From Bradyrhizobium tropiciagri (lineage in GTDB: Bacteria; Pseudomonadota; Alphaproteobacteria; Rhizobiales; Xanthobacteraceae), in assembly GCF_018130505.1 (NCBI RefSeq), contig NZ_JAFCKH010000012.1, positions 62,001-126,000 of the forward strand: a stretch of 64,000 bases of DNA, given 5' to 3'. The position numbers and the translations under genes were made by a program. Under the pieces are notes generated by a model. It had not been told where the DNA came from. It saw only the letters and a program-made list of their open reading frames with translations, and did not search any database. The stretch's first letter is position 1. Each line of letters starts with the position of its first letter. This document shows positions 1-8,809 of this stretch, one piece after another.

Positions 1-1344
1 CTCGTGGTGGCACCCGGCTTCATCGACCTGCATGCCCACGGCCAGACCATTCCGGCCGACCGCATGCAGGCGTTCGACGGCGTGACGACGACGCTCGACC
101 TCGAGGCCGGCGTGCTGCCGGTGGCCTCCTGGTACAAGCGGCAGGCTGAGAAGGGCCGGGTGCTGAACTACGGCGCCGCCGCCAACTGGGCGTTCGCGCG
201 GATCGGCGCCATGACCGGCTCGAATGCCGAGAGCTCGCTGGAATCGTTCGGCGCCGCGATGCGCGACCGCCGCTGGATCGACAACGTCGCCACCGAAAGC
301 GAGGTCGGCGGCATCCTCGAGCGCCTCGGGGGCGGGCTGAACGAAGGCGGCATCGGCATCGGCATCCTCAATGCCTACGCGCCGGGCGCCGGCGTGCAGG
401 AACTGACCGCGGTGTGCCAGCTCGCCGCCGATCATGCGGTGCCGACCTTCACCCATGTCGCCTACATGTCGCGCATCGATCCGGAGAGCGCGGCGGAGGC
501 CTATATCCGCCTGATCGGCTATGCCGGCGCCACCGGCGCGCATATGCACATCTGCCATTTCAATTCGTCGAGCAAGACCGACATCGAACGCTGCGTCGGG
601 CTGATCGCCAAGGCGCAGGCCCAGGGCCTGCCGATCACGGTGGAGGCCTATCCGTACGGCACCGGCTCGACCGTGCTGGCCGCGACCTTCTTCAGCGATC
701 CGAAATTCGAGGAGCGCAACGGCCTCGGCTACGATTCGGTACAGCGCGTCACCGACGGGCACCGCTTCGGCAGCCGCGAGGAATTGCTGGCGGCACAGGC
801 CGACGACCCGTCCGCGCTGGTGCTGTGGCACGTGCTCGATATCGAGAACAACGCGCATCATCGCGATCTGCTCGACATGGCGGTGCTGTATCCCGGCGGC
901 GCGATCGCCTCCGACGCGATGCCGTGGACGCTGTCGAACGGCAAGCCGTACAGCGGCGACGCCTGGCCGCTGCCTGACGATGCCACCTCGCATCCGCGCT
1001 CGGCGGGCTGCTTCACCCGCTTCATCCGTGAGTGGGTGCGCGAACGCCGGAAGATCTCGCTGCTCGAGGGCATCCGCAAATGCGCGCTGATCCCGGCGGA
1101 GATCCTGTCGGCCAGCACGCCGGCGATGCGCGCCAAGGGCCGGCTGCAGGCGGGCGCAGATGCCGACGTCGTGGTGTTCGACTACGAGACGCTGAGCGAC
1201 CGCGCGACCTTCTCGGCGATGAACCGTCCGGCGGAGGGCGTGCGGCATCTCGTCGTCAGCGGGCAGCCGCTGATCGCGGACGGCGTGATGGACGTGGCGG
1301 CGCGGCCCGGACGGCCGGTGCGCCGGCCCATCGTGGCGGGCTGA
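1..1344 (+). CDS. N-acyl-D-amino-acid deacylase / D-glutamate deacylase-type amidohydrolase (5' truncated by window)
   Basis: Metal-dependent amidohydrolase that would hydrolyse N-acyl groups from D-amino acids (D-aminoacylase / N-acyl-D-glutamate deacylase family). The reading frame is open from the first base, so the true start lies upstream. Visible metal-site motifs are GFIDLHAHG near the start of the visible part, then FTHVAYMS, MHICHFNSSS and IASDAMPW, the usual order of His/His...His...His...Asp in the TIM-barrel. The C-terminal stretch GRLQAGADADVVVFD is the typical return to the small beta domain of this superfamily. The following GTPase gene starts 2 nt after the stop, so the two are probably one transcript. 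Substrate within the D-aminoacylase group is not decidable from sequence alone. Confidence 0.85.
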   Translation, partial: LVVAPGFIDLHAHGQTIPADRMQAFDGVTTTLDLEAGVLPVASWYKRQAEKGRVLNYGAAANWAFARIGAMTGSNAESSLESFGAAMRDRRWIDNVATESEVGGILERLGGGLNEGGIGIGILNAYAPGAGVQELTAVCQLAADHAVPTFTHVAYMSRIDPESAAEAYIRLIGYAGATGAHMHICHFNSSSKTDIERCVGLIAKAQAQGLPITVEAYPYGTGSTVLAATFFSDPKFEERNGLGYDSVQRVTDGHRFGSREELLAAQADDPSALVLWHVLDIENNAHHRDLLDMAVLYPGGAIASDAMPWTLSNGKPYSGDAWPLPDDATSHPRSAGCFTRFIREWVRERRKISLLEGIRKCALIPAEILSASTPAMRAKGRLQAGADADVVVFDYETLSDRATFSAMNRPAEGVRHLVVSGQPLIADGVMDVAARPGRPVRRPIVAG

Positions 1345-1346
1345 TC

Positions 1347-2291
1347 GTGCAGGCCCAAACCCTGCAAGTCCCGATCCTGCTGGTCGCGGGCTTTCTCGGG
1401 GCGGGCAAGACCACGGTCGTCAATCATCTGCTGGCGCACGCCGGGGGCAAGCGGATCGCGGCCGTGGTCAACGATTTCGGCGCGATCAACATCGATGCCG
1501 AGCTGATCGCGGGCGCCGGCGACGGCGTGGTCAGCCTGAGCAACGGCTGCATCTGCTGCACGCTGGAGGGCGATCTGATCCGCACGCTGGCCGGCCTGCT
1601 GCGGCGTGATCCGCGGCCCGAGTTCATCGTGATCGAGACCAGCGGCATCGCCGACCCCGCCGATATCGTGCGCAACCTGATGGATCCGGTGATCTGGAAG
1701 GAGGCGCCGCTCGACACGGTGCTGTGCGTGGTCGACGCGACTCAGCCGCCGGCCGCGCTGAACGATGCGCTGCTGCGCTCGCAGCTGCGCGCAGCCGACG
1801 TGGTGGCGCTGAGCAAGGTCGACCTCGCCGATGCCGCCGCGCGCGCCGCGATACGCGATGCGATCCGCGCGCAGCGTCCTGCGGCGGTGGTGGTCGATGC
1901 CGTGCAGGGCGAGGTCCCCGCGGCACTTCTTTTTCCGATCGACCCCGACCACGTGCCGGAGCCGCGCGAGGTGGCGCCGCGCCGGCCTGTGGCCGATCGG
2001 TTCGAGACGCTGAGCTGGACCTCGGTACGGCGCGTGCACCTGCCGCGCCTGCAGCAGGCGATCGGCAAGCTGGCGCCGAAGCTCGCGCGCGCCAAGGGCC
2101 TGTTCGAGACGGTCGAGCAGCCCGGGCGGCTCACCGTGTTTCAACTCGCCGGCGGCCGCGCGACACTCGCCGCCGGCGGTGTGCCCGCGCCTGACGTGCC
2201 GCGAACGCGGATCGTGTTCATTGCCGAACTGGGCGCGCTGTCGCGCGCCGAGGTCGATGCGGCAATGCAAGCCTGCATTGAAGCTGGGTGA
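1347..2291 (+). CDS. COG0523 (CobW/ZNG1-like) GTPase metallochaperone
   Basis: P-loop GTPase of the COG0523 family, cytoplasmic metal-insertion or metal-homeostasis proteins. I chose the GTG at 1347, which gives 314 aa and lies 2 nt after the amidohydrolase stop; the frame is open further upstream but that part overlaps the previous gene. Walker A GFLGAGKTT is at about residues 15-23, the family-diagnostic CxCC metal motif is CICC at 68-71, Walker B-like IVIETSG is at 94-100, and the G4 motif SKVD follows. A short C-terminal CobW_C-like part ends the protein. Family members deliver Zn or Co/Fe to clients. Close coupling to a metal-dependent amidohydrolase suggests that enzyme could be the client (inference). 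It is also upstream of a cobalamin riboswitch, but a palindrome and a promoter separate them. Confidence 0.88.
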   Translation: MQAQTLQVPILLVAGFLGAGKTTVVNHLLAHAGGKRIAAVVNDFGAINIDAELIAGAGDGVVSLSNGCICCTLEGDLIRTLAGLLRRDPRPEFIVIETSGIADPADIVRNLMDPVIWKEAPLDTVLCVVDATQPPAALNDALLRSQLRAADVVALSKVDLADAAARAAIRDAIRAQRPAAVVVDAVQGEVPAALLFPIDPDHVPEPREVAPRRPVADRFETLSWTSVRRVHLPRLQQAIGKLAPKLARAKGLFETVEQPGRLTVFQLAGGRATLAAGGVPAPDVPRTRIVFIAELGALSRAEVDAAMQACIEAG

Positions 2292-2302
2292 GCATCTGTT
2301 TC

Positions 2303-2405
2303 CCGTCATCCTGAGGAGCCGCGAAGCGGCGTCTCGAAGGATGAATCGGCCACCGGCCGGGCCGTGCATCCTTCGAGACGCGCTTCGCGCTCCTCAGGAT
2401 GACGG
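2303..2405. repeat. Intergenic imperfect palindrome, family A (GTCATCCTGAGG)
   Basis: About 103 bp inverted repeat: ccgtcatcctgagga at the left end matches tcctcaggatgacgg at the right, and the inner arms (gtctcgaaggatg / catccttcgagac) also pair. It sits just after the GTPase stop, so its RNA would fold into a long hairpin. Related copies lie at 17903 and 38932. Confidence 0.85.
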
Positions 2406-2490
2406 AGTAGGGAGGCGTCGCAAGCGGATGGACGTTGTGTCGTCGCAGCCGCATCATCTCGCAAACGATGACCACGCCGGTCACGTCGAA

Positions 2491-2519
2491 TTGACAGCGC
2501 ATCCCGCGGCACCTATCGT
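2491..2519 (+). promoter_or_regulatory. Sigma70-type promoter for the riboswitch-led operon
   Basis: TTGACA at 2491-2496, a 17-nt spacer, and TATCGT at 2514-2519. Predicted transcription start is near 2526, immediately before the cobalamin riboswitch, which agrees with the promoter driving the leader RNA. Confidence 0.6.
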
Positions 2520-2529
2520 CCCGCGCGAC

Positions 2530-2697
2530 GGTTCTCCTTCGGGAGATCAAAAGGGAATGCGGTGCGGGAATGATCCCAAGGCCGCAGCTGTCCCCGCAAC
2601 TGTAAGCGGCGAGCCATTCGTCAATTAGCCACTGGGCCGATCTGCCCGGGAAGGCGGCGACAGGCGACGACCCGCGAGCCAGGAGACCTGCCGTCAG
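2530..2697 (+). promoter_or_regulatory. Cobalamin (AdoCbl) riboswitch
   Basis: Leader RNA with the hallmarks of a B12 riboswitch in order: an AAAAGGGAA block followed by GGTG (2549-2564), the conserved core GCAGCTGTCCCCGCAACTGT (about 2584-2603), a CACTGGG...CCCGGGAAGG arm, and the B12 box AGCCAGGAGACCTGCC at 2677-2692. It sits 120 nt upstream of the receptor ATG. Known members repress the downstream gene when adenosylcobalamin is abundant. No clear intrinsic terminator follows, so control is probably at translation initiation (inference). Confidence 0.93.
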
Positions 2698-2816
2698 TCG
2701 TGGTCACACGCGAGCACATCGGGCGGGGGCGTCCTGGTGGGGATCGGCGCATTGCCTTCGGGCATGCGGTGTCCGCGTTCGCGGTGACGTGCCACGTTAG
2801 CCGCGAGTCGTTTTTC

Positions 2817-5090
2817 ATGTCCTCGTCCTCTCCCGCCGCGCGCCGGATGCGCCTCGGCGTCGTTTGCTCCCTGTCATCGCTGTTGTTGCCGGCCGAAGGC
2901 TGGACCCAGACCATCCGGCCAGCCGCCGTGCTCGATCCCGTCGAGGTCGCGCCGTCCGCGACCGCCAGGCCGAGACGTCCCGAGCGCAGCAGCAGCACGG
3001 CATCCGCATCGCGGCCTCGGCCCCGACCGGCAGCAACCGCGGCGGCCGGCGGCGCCACGCAAGCGGGGGCATCGTCCGCATCCGCGTCGCCGACCCTCAA
3101 CGCCACCAAGCCCGAATCGACCGGCAGCCGGCTCAATTTGACGCCGCTGCAGACGCCGGCCAGCGTCGAGACCATCACGTCGCAGACCATCGAAGAGCGC
3201 GGCCAGCATAATGTGACTGATGCCGTCACCCAGAATGCGACCGGCTTTACCGCGACGCCGGCGCCCGGCAATGGCGGGCTGTCGTTCAGCACCCGCGGCT
3301 TCGCCGGCAGCAATTCGGTGATGACGCTGTACGACGGCACGCGGTTCTATATCGGTTCCGGCACGTTGACGTTCCCGTTCGACACCTGGTCGGCTCAGCG
3401 CATCGAAGTGCTGCGCGGGCCCGCCTCGGTGCTGTACGGTGAGGGCGCAATCGGTGGCGTCATCAACGTGATCCCGAAGAAGCCGCTCAATACGCCGTAC
3501 AACGAAGCCGCGATGTCGCTGGACAGCAACATGACGAGGCGGCTCGCGGTTGACAGCACCGGCCCGATCAATCCCAACGTCTCCTATCGCATCAACGCCA
3601 CCGGCAATATGTCGGACGGCTGGGTCGATCGCGACAAGACCTCGAACGCGGCGGTCTCCGCCGCCGTGCGCGTGCAGGCGTCGGACAATCTCGCCTTCAC
3701 GCTCTCCGAGGATTATGGCGACCGCAGCCCGTCGCGCTATTTCGGCACGCCGCTGGTCAATGGCGGGATCCAGGATGCGCTGCGCTTCAAGAACTACAAC
3801 GCGTCCGACAGCGCCATCCGCTATCGCGACAGCTGGACCCAGTTCAAGACCGAGTGGGACGTCGCCGACGGCATCAAGATCAACAACACGCTCTATTATC
3901 TGACGAGCGAACGGCACTGGCGCGACATCGAGAACTACGCCTTCAATCCGAAGACGCAGCTGATCGATCGCTCGAGCTATATCGAGATCTTCCATGACCA
4001 GAAACAGTCCGGCAACCGGATGGACGCGACCTTCAGCGGCCACGTCTTCGGTCTCGCCAACCAGTTCGTTGCTGGATTCGACGTCAATCACATCGAGTTC
4101 TTCCACACCAACAACTCGCCGTTCGGCGGCGCATCGTCGGTGAATCCCTATGTGTTCGATCCCGGATCGTTCTTCGCGACGACCAACGCGACCACGCCGG
4201 GCTTCAACGCCATCGTCAATCAATACGCGCTGTTCGCCGAAGACCGGCTGAAGCTGACGGATCAATTGTCACTCGTAACCGGCGTCAGGTTCGATCGCCC
4301 CGAGATCGACCGCACCGACTACAAGACACCGGCGAACAGTTTCGAAACCACGCTGTCAGGCACCAGCTGGCGCACCGGCCTCGTGTACGAGCCGATCAGG
4401 AACCTCGCGCTCTACGGGCAGTATGCGGTCGGGGTCGATCCGGTCGGCAATCTGATCTCGCTGTCGGCATCGCAGAAGAGCTTTCAGCTCTCCACCGGCA
4501 AGCAGACCGAGATCGGGATCAAGCAATCGTTCCTCGGCGGTCGCGGCGAGTGGACGCTGGCGGCCTATGAGATCGTCAAGAACAACCTGCTGATTGCCGA
4601 TCCCGGCAATCCCGGCTTCTCGCTTCAGGTCGGCCAGCAGTCCTCCCGTGGTGTCGAAGGAACGATCGGGCTCGCGCTGGATTACGGCTGGCGCATCGAT
4701 GCCAATCTGGCGGTGTTGCGCGCGAAGTACGACAACAACAGCCAGTTGGTCGGCGGCAAGATCGTCGACTTTGCGGGCAATGTGCCGGTCAACGTGCCGC
4801 AGCAGGTCTCGAACGTCTGGTTGACCTGGGACTTCGCGCCGAACTGGTCGGCCTATGGCGGCGTGCAGATGGTCGGTGCGATGTACTCCGACCTCGCCAA
4901 CACCCAGTTGCGGCCGGGCTACAACGTCGTCAATGGTGGTGTCAGGTGGAAGCCGGATGAGCGCACCACGGTCGCGTTCCGGGTCTACAACCTGTTCGAC
5001 AAGGTTTACGCGGTGACATCGAATGGTACGGGGCAGTGGTTGCTGGGCATGCCGCGCACGGCGGAACTCTCCGTCAACGTGAAGTTCTGA
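2817..5090 (+). CDS. TonB-dependent outer-membrane receptor (siderophore-receptor class, B12-riboswitch controlled)
   Basis: Outer-membrane 22-strand beta-barrel importer driven by TonB. The frame is open upstream to 2700, but that part lies just downstream of the riboswitch; the ATG at 2817 gives 757 aa with a signal peptide (basic start, hydrophobic core, cleavage near AEGWTQT). An Ala/Pro/Arg/Ser-rich linker of about 65 residues follows; a TonB box may lie in LDPVEVAPS. The plug has TPLQTPASVETIT, STRGF and RIEVLRGPASVLYGEGAIGG, typical of the FhuA/FcuA siderophore class rather than of BtuB. The chain ends in Phe, as outer-membrane barrels do. The riboswitch implies a cobalamin, corrinoid or cobalt chelate as cargo, while the sequence class suggests a siderophore-like ligand. 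The PepSY gene begins 2 nt after the stop. Confidence 0.9.
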   Translation: MSSSSPAARRMRLGVVCSLSSLLLPAEGWTQTIRPAAVLDPVEVAPSATARPRRPERSSSTASASRPRPRPAATAAAGGATQAGASSASASPTLNATKPESTGSRLNLTPLQTPASVETITSQTIEERGQHNVTDAVTQNATGFTATPAPGNGGLSFSTRGFAGSNSVMTLYDGTRFYIGSGTLTFPFDTWSAQRIEVLRGPASVLYGEGAIGGVINVIPKKPLNTPYNEAAMSLDSNMTRRLAVDSTGPINPNVSYRINATGNMSDGWVDRDKTSNAAVSAAVRVQASDNLAFTLSEDYGDRSPSRYFGTPLVNGGIQDALRFKNYNASDSAIRYRDSWTQFKTEWDVADGIKINNTLYYLTSERHWRDIENYAFNPKTQLIDRSSYIEIFHDQKQSGNRMDATFSGHVFGLANQFVAGFDVNHIEFFHTNNSPFGGASSVNPYVFDPGSFFATTNATTPGFNAIVNQYALFAEDRLKLTDQLSLVTGVRFDRPEIDRTDYKTPANSFETTLSGTSWRTGLVYEPIRNLALYGQYAVGVDPVGNLISLSASQKSFQLSTGKQTEIGIKQSFLGGRGEWTLAAYEIVKNNLLIADPGNPGFSLQVGQQSSRGVEGTIGLALDYGWRIDANLAVLRAKYDNNSQLVGGKIVDFAGNVPVNVPQQVSNVWLTWDFAPNWSAYGGVQMVGAMYSDLANTQLRPGYNVVNGGVRWKPDERTTVAFRVYNLFDKVYAVTSNGTGQWLLGMPRTAELSVNVKF

Positions 5091-5092
5091 TC

Positions 5093-6553
5093 ATGCGCCG
5101 CGCATTGATCCGGCGGGGACGGCGATGGCTCTATGTGACCCATCGCTGGATCGGCATCGCGACGTGCCTCTTGTTCGCGATGTGGTTCATCTCCGGCCTC
5201 GTCATGATGTATGTGGCGTTTCCACGCCTCACCGACAGCGAGCGCCTCGCGGCGCTCCCTGTCATCCTCTGGAACAAGGTGCAGATCACGCCGGATCGCG
5301 CGCTTGCGATCGCCGGCATGGAGCAGTATCCGCGCGACCTCCGGCTCTCGATGATGGACGATATCCCGGTCTATCGTGTGACGGGATGGAAGGGCGGGGC
5401 GGTCACGTTTTCGGCGATCGACGGCAGCGTCATCGGACACGTCACGCCGGAGCAGGCGTTGGCCATTGCCGGGCACCACCCGCAAGCGATGCAGCCGCTT
5501 TTGCTGGAGACCGTGACGCGCGACCAATGGTCGGTCACGGCGCGCTTCGATCCGCTGCGGCCGCTTTATCTGATCGGCCTCGGCGATGCTGACGGCACCG
5601 AACTCTACGTCTCCTCGCGCTCCGGCGAAATCGCACTCGACACGACGCGGCGCGAGCGCATCTGGAACTGGCTCGGCGCGATCCCGCACTGGATCTATCC
5701 GACCGTGCTGCGCAAGGACGGTCCGTTGTGGCGCGACGTCGTGCTGTGGATCTCGGGCGTCTGCCTCGTGGTCGCCGTCACCGGCTTCTGGATCGGCATT
5801 CTCCGGCTGCGGCTGGCGCGCCGTTACGCAAGCGGTGCCGTCTCGCCGTATCGCGGCTGGATGGCCTGGCATCACATCGCCGGGCTGATCGGCGGCATCT
5901 TCGTCTTCACCTGGATGCTGAGCGGCTGGCTCTCGCTCAATCCCGCCGGCGCGTTCTCCGGCCGCGGGATCACCCGCGAGGTCGCCGCCGGCTACAGCGG
6001 CCACGCCTCGCCCGACATCGTCGCGGGCATTCCGTCGGCGCCATCGGCATCAGCGGTGGAGGCCCGCTTCGTCTGGATCGGCGGACATCCGTTGATGATG
6101 CTCAGCAACAAGGATGGCCGTCAGAGCCTGGCCGATCCGCTGACGGGCGCTGCCGTAACCCTGTCGCGGGAGCAGATCATCGAAGCCGCCCGTCGCGCGA
6201 TGCCCGGGGCTGCGTTGGCGTTCACGCGGGAGATCGATGCGCCCGACGCGTACTGGTACACCCTGCACAATTCGCGCGAATTTCCGGTGCTGCGGGTCGG
6301 TTTCGATGATCCCGCTCGCACCTGGTTGCACATCTCGCCCGTCACCGGCGAAATCCTCGATCGCAGCGACGATAGCCGCCGCACCTATCGCTGGCTGTTC
6401 AACGCGCTGCACAGTCTGGATTTTCCGCTGCTGCTGCGCTTCTTCCCGGCGCGCGACGTCGTGGTCTGGCTGCTGTCGCTGGTCGGCACGATTGTCTCGA
6501 TCAGCGGCGTCGTGATCGGCTGGCGCCGGCTGCGGCCGAAGCCCGCGCAATGA
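5093..6553 (+). CDS. PepSY-associated TM domain protein (FoxB/PiuB-like periplasmic reductase)
   Basis: Inner-membrane protein of 486 aa, starting 2 nt after the receptor stop, so co-transcribed under the riboswitch. Four membrane segments are visible: about 18-42 (WIGIATCLLFAMWFISGLVM), DVVLWISGVCLVVAVTGFWIG, HIAGLIGGIFVFTWMLSGW, and VVVWLLSLVGTIVSISGVVIG near the C-terminus, with PepSY-type periplasmic parts between. Histidines next to the helices (YVTHRWIG, AWHHIAG, ALHSLDF) are placed like those that bind haem in FoxB-type siderophore reductases. That family reduces metal chelates delivered by TonB receptors. Here the cargo could be a cob(III)alamin or a metal-siderophore (inference). Confidence 0.85.
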   Translation: MRRALIRRGRRWLYVTHRWIGIATCLLFAMWFISGLVMMYVAFPRLTDSERLAALPVILWNKVQITPDRALAIAGMEQYPRDLRLSMMDDIPVYRVTGWKGGAVTFSAIDGSVIGHVTPEQALAIAGHHPQAMQPLLLETVTRDQWSVTARFDPLRPLYLIGLGDADGTELYVSSRSGEIALDTTRRERIWNWLGAIPHWIYPTVLRKDGPLWRDVVLWISGVCLVVAVTGFWIGILRLRLARRYASGAVSPYRGWMAWHHIAGLIGGIFVFTWMLSGWLSLNPAGAFSGRGITREVAAGYSGHASPDIVAGIPSAPSASAVEARFVWIGGHPLMMLSNKDGRQSLADPLTGAAVTLSREQIIEAARRAMPGAALAFTREIDAPDAYWYTLHNSREFPVLRVGFDDPARTWLHISPVTGEILDRSDDSRRTYRWLFNALHSLDFPLLLRFFPARDVVVWLLSLVGTIVSISGVVIGWRRLRPKPAQ

Positions 6554-6590
6554 AAAACCGCCGGCCTTTCGGGCCGGCGGTCTGTTTGTG
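6554..6590 (+). terminator. Rho-independent terminator after the PepSY gene
   Basis: Perfect 9-bp GC stem ccgccggcc (6558-6566) / ggccggcgg (6572-6580) with a 5-nt loop, followed by tctgtttgtg and preceded by an A run. It begins at the PepSY stop codon and, with the A run opposite, may also serve the convergent phosphoesterase gene. Confidence 0.8.
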
Positions 6591-6619
6591 TCGTCAGGCG
6601 GTGTCGTCAAGCGCGGGCG

Positions 6620-8809
6620 TCAGTGGTTCCGGCCGCCGCCATGATCCTCATCGCCACCGTGGTCTTTGCCGCCGCCATGGTGATCGCCGCCGTCGAAATC
6701 GAAGAAGTCGAACAGATCGCTCAGCGCCGGGCTGTTGACCGGAACGTAGGGATTGCCCGATGCCGCAACCGGGTTCGGGTAGTTGTCACGGCTGCGATGG
6801 GTGATCGGCTGCAGGCTCCAGTTCCGCTCGATGAATTTGAGGATCGAGACGTGATCCGAATATTCATGCGAGATGTGGCCCTGCCGTGCATAGGGCGAGA
6901 CCACGATCAGCGGAATGCGCGTGCCGTCGCCGAAGAAGTCGAGCGGCTGCACATAGCCGGAGTCGAAGTAGCCGCCGCCTTCATCGAAGGTGATGAAGAT
7001 CGCGGTATCCTTGGCGTAGTCCGAGGCCTCGACCTGGTCGACGATCTTCTTCGCGAAGCCTTCGAACAGATTGAGCTTGGATGACGCCGGATGGCCGTCG
7101 GTGTAGCCGCTCGGCTTCACGATCGAGACCGCCGGCAGCGTGTGCTTGGAGATGTCGGTGTACAGGTTCGCCGAGTCCTGGATGTGGGCTGCGACCTGGT
7201 CCGGGTGCGACATGATCGAGGTGTCGTACTGGAACGGGTTGCAGATGTTGCAGTACTCGTCGGTGTTCGGGCCGGCTGCACCCCAGTTGAGCTGATACGG
7301 ATCGTTGACGTAGTTGTTCCACTGGTCGCCGTAATACTTCCAGGAGATGTTACGCTCGTTCAGGCTGTCGCCGATGCTCTTGCGCGTCGACGGCGGGATC
7401 GTGAACGCCGTGTTGGACGGGTTGGTGTCGGTGTAGGCGTTCTTGCCGTTGCCGAAATAGCCGGGATTGTAGTTGTTCAAGAGATAATAGTGGCCCGGCT
7501 CGCAATTGGCGTTGATCCGGATTCCCTTCAGATAGTCCAGGATCGGCTTGACGCCGGGCTGCGAGGCATCCGAGCAGTCGCTGTAGGAGCCGCCGCCGGA
7601 GACCGGGTTGGTGGCGTAGGGCGGCGGAAAGCCGCCATTGCCGCCGGCGCCGTAGCCGTCCTCGGTGTACCAGTTGTTGGTACCCATGGCCGGGTTCGGG
7701 TTCTCGATCTGATGCACGATGCCGGCGTCGGGCGTGCCGCCGAACACCTGCGTGCCGTTCGGCGGGACTGCCGCGTTGCCGTAGGTGTCGCTGAAATAGA
7801 TCATGTCGGCGTGGCCGAGCATGATGTGGTTGGCGCCGGTGCCGCCGTTGACCGACTGGTGGAAGTTGTCGCTCATGGCGTACTTCTGCGCGAGACTCGT
7901 GAAGTAGGGCACGTCGCCCTTCTGCACGTTGTAGAAGCCGAGCGCGGTCGAGCCTTCACCCGTCGTCGTCGCGTTCGGCGCATAGTCGGTCGCGAAGTTG
8001 GCGGGTTGCTGCGCGCCGTTGCTGCCGGCGCCGATGGTGACTTCGACCCAGGCGAACAGATTGCCGTTGCAGCCCGACGGATTGTCGCGGCTGGCGGCCG
8101 AGTGGCTGCAGTTCAGCTGCTGCCACATCTGATAGAAGCGATGCACCGGGCTCGCCGCATAGGCGTCGTACGGCATCGCATCGCCGTTGGTGAGCTGGAA
8201 CGGACCCGCCGGCAGCGTGCCGACATTGCTGATGCGCTGGTCGGGCGTCGCCGAGGTCTGATTGGTGCCGCCGGTCAACAGGAACTGATAGTAGTCGGAC
8301 GGCAGGCCGGATTCGGTTTGCTGCGCCAGGGTGAGCGACGCCTCACAGGTCGTGATCGGCGAGCTGCCGCACTTGTTCGGGATGTAGGAGACCTTGGGGC
8401 CGCCGACCAGCGGAGCCGGCAATTGGTCCTTGGGGAAATCCTTCTTCGGCGGGCTCAGCAGGAACGCATCGTTCAGGCCGGTATCGGTCGCGGCTTGCTG
8501 ATGCGCCTTCTCGAAGTTCGGCCCGGGGATCGCATTCTTGTTGTGGTCGAGCTTGACGATGCCCTGCGACAGCAGGTTCATCACGCTCTCGCCATGGCGC
8601 TCGGGCACGTAGGTTGCGAACACGTGGTCGAAGCTGCGGTTCTCGCCGACGATGACGATCACATGCTTGATCGGCGTCCGGGTCTCGTGTCCGCCGTGGA
8701 AGTTGGCTTCCTCCGCCAGCACAGGGCCGACGGTGAATTGCCCCAGTGCCAATGCGCTGAGGGTCAGACGGCAACCCTGCAGCCAACGTGATTTATGCTT
8801 GTCGCGCAT
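6620..8809 (-). CDS. Secreted phosphoesterase (AcpA acid phosphatase / phospholipase C family) with His/Asp-rich tail
   Basis: 729-aa exported phosphoesterase (PF04185-type) that would release phosphate from phosphomonoesters or phospholipids in the periplasm or outside. A signal peptide with hydrophobic core LTLSALALGQFTVGPVLA is present. Family motifs are VGENRSFDHVF near residue 55, HIMLGHADMIYFSDTYG, ITFDEGGGYFDSGYVQP and VSPYARQGHISHEYSDHVS, the last two near the C-terminal end of the catalytic domain. The last 25 or so residues are Gly/His/Asp only in pattern (GGDHHGGGKDHGGDEDHG), an unusual metal-binding-like tail. The ATG overlaps the stop of the upstream multicopper oxidase (TAATG), with AAAGGAG as ribosome site. 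Acid phosphatase versus phospholipase specificity is not resolved. Confidence 0.88.
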   Translation of the reverse strand: MRDKHKSRWLQGCRLTLSALALGQFTVGPVLAEEANFHGGHETRTPIKHVIVIVGENRSFDHVFATYVPERHGESVMNLLSQGIVKLDHNKNAIPGPNFEKAHQQAATDTGLNDAFLLSPPKKDFPKDQLPAPLVGGPKVSYIPNKCGSSPITTCEASLTLAQQTESGLPSDYYQFLLTGGTNQTSATPDQRISNVGTLPAGPFQLTNGDAMPYDAYAASPVHRFYQMWQQLNCSHSAASRDNPSGCNGNLFAWVEVTIGAGSNGAQQPANFATDYAPNATTTGEGSTALGFYNVQKGDVPYFTSLAQKYAMSDNFHQSVNGGTGANHIMLGHADMIYFSDTYGNAAVPPNGTQVFGGTPDAGIVHQIENPNPAMGTNNWYTEDGYGAGGNGGFPPPYATNPVSGGGSYSDCSDASQPGVKPILDYLKGIRINANCEPGHYYLLNNYNPGYFGNGKNAYTDTNPSNTAFTIPPSTRKSIGDSLNERNISWKYYGDQWNNYVNDPYQLNWGAAGPNTDEYCNICNPFQYDTSIMSHPDQVAAHIQDSANLYTDISKHTLPAVSIVKPSGYTDGHPASSKLNLFEGFAKKIVDQVEASDYAKDTAIFITFDEGGGYFDSGYVQPLDFFGDGTRIPLIVVSPYARQGHISHEYSDHVSILKFIERNWSLQPITHRSRDNYPNPVAASGNPYVPVNSPALSDLFDFFDFDGGDHHGGGKDHGGDEDHGGGRNH

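Noticed and set aside
7091-8791. 566-codon open frame antisense to the phosphoesterase
   Set aside because: Val/Gly/Arg/Ala-rich shadow of a gene with clear AcpA motifs.
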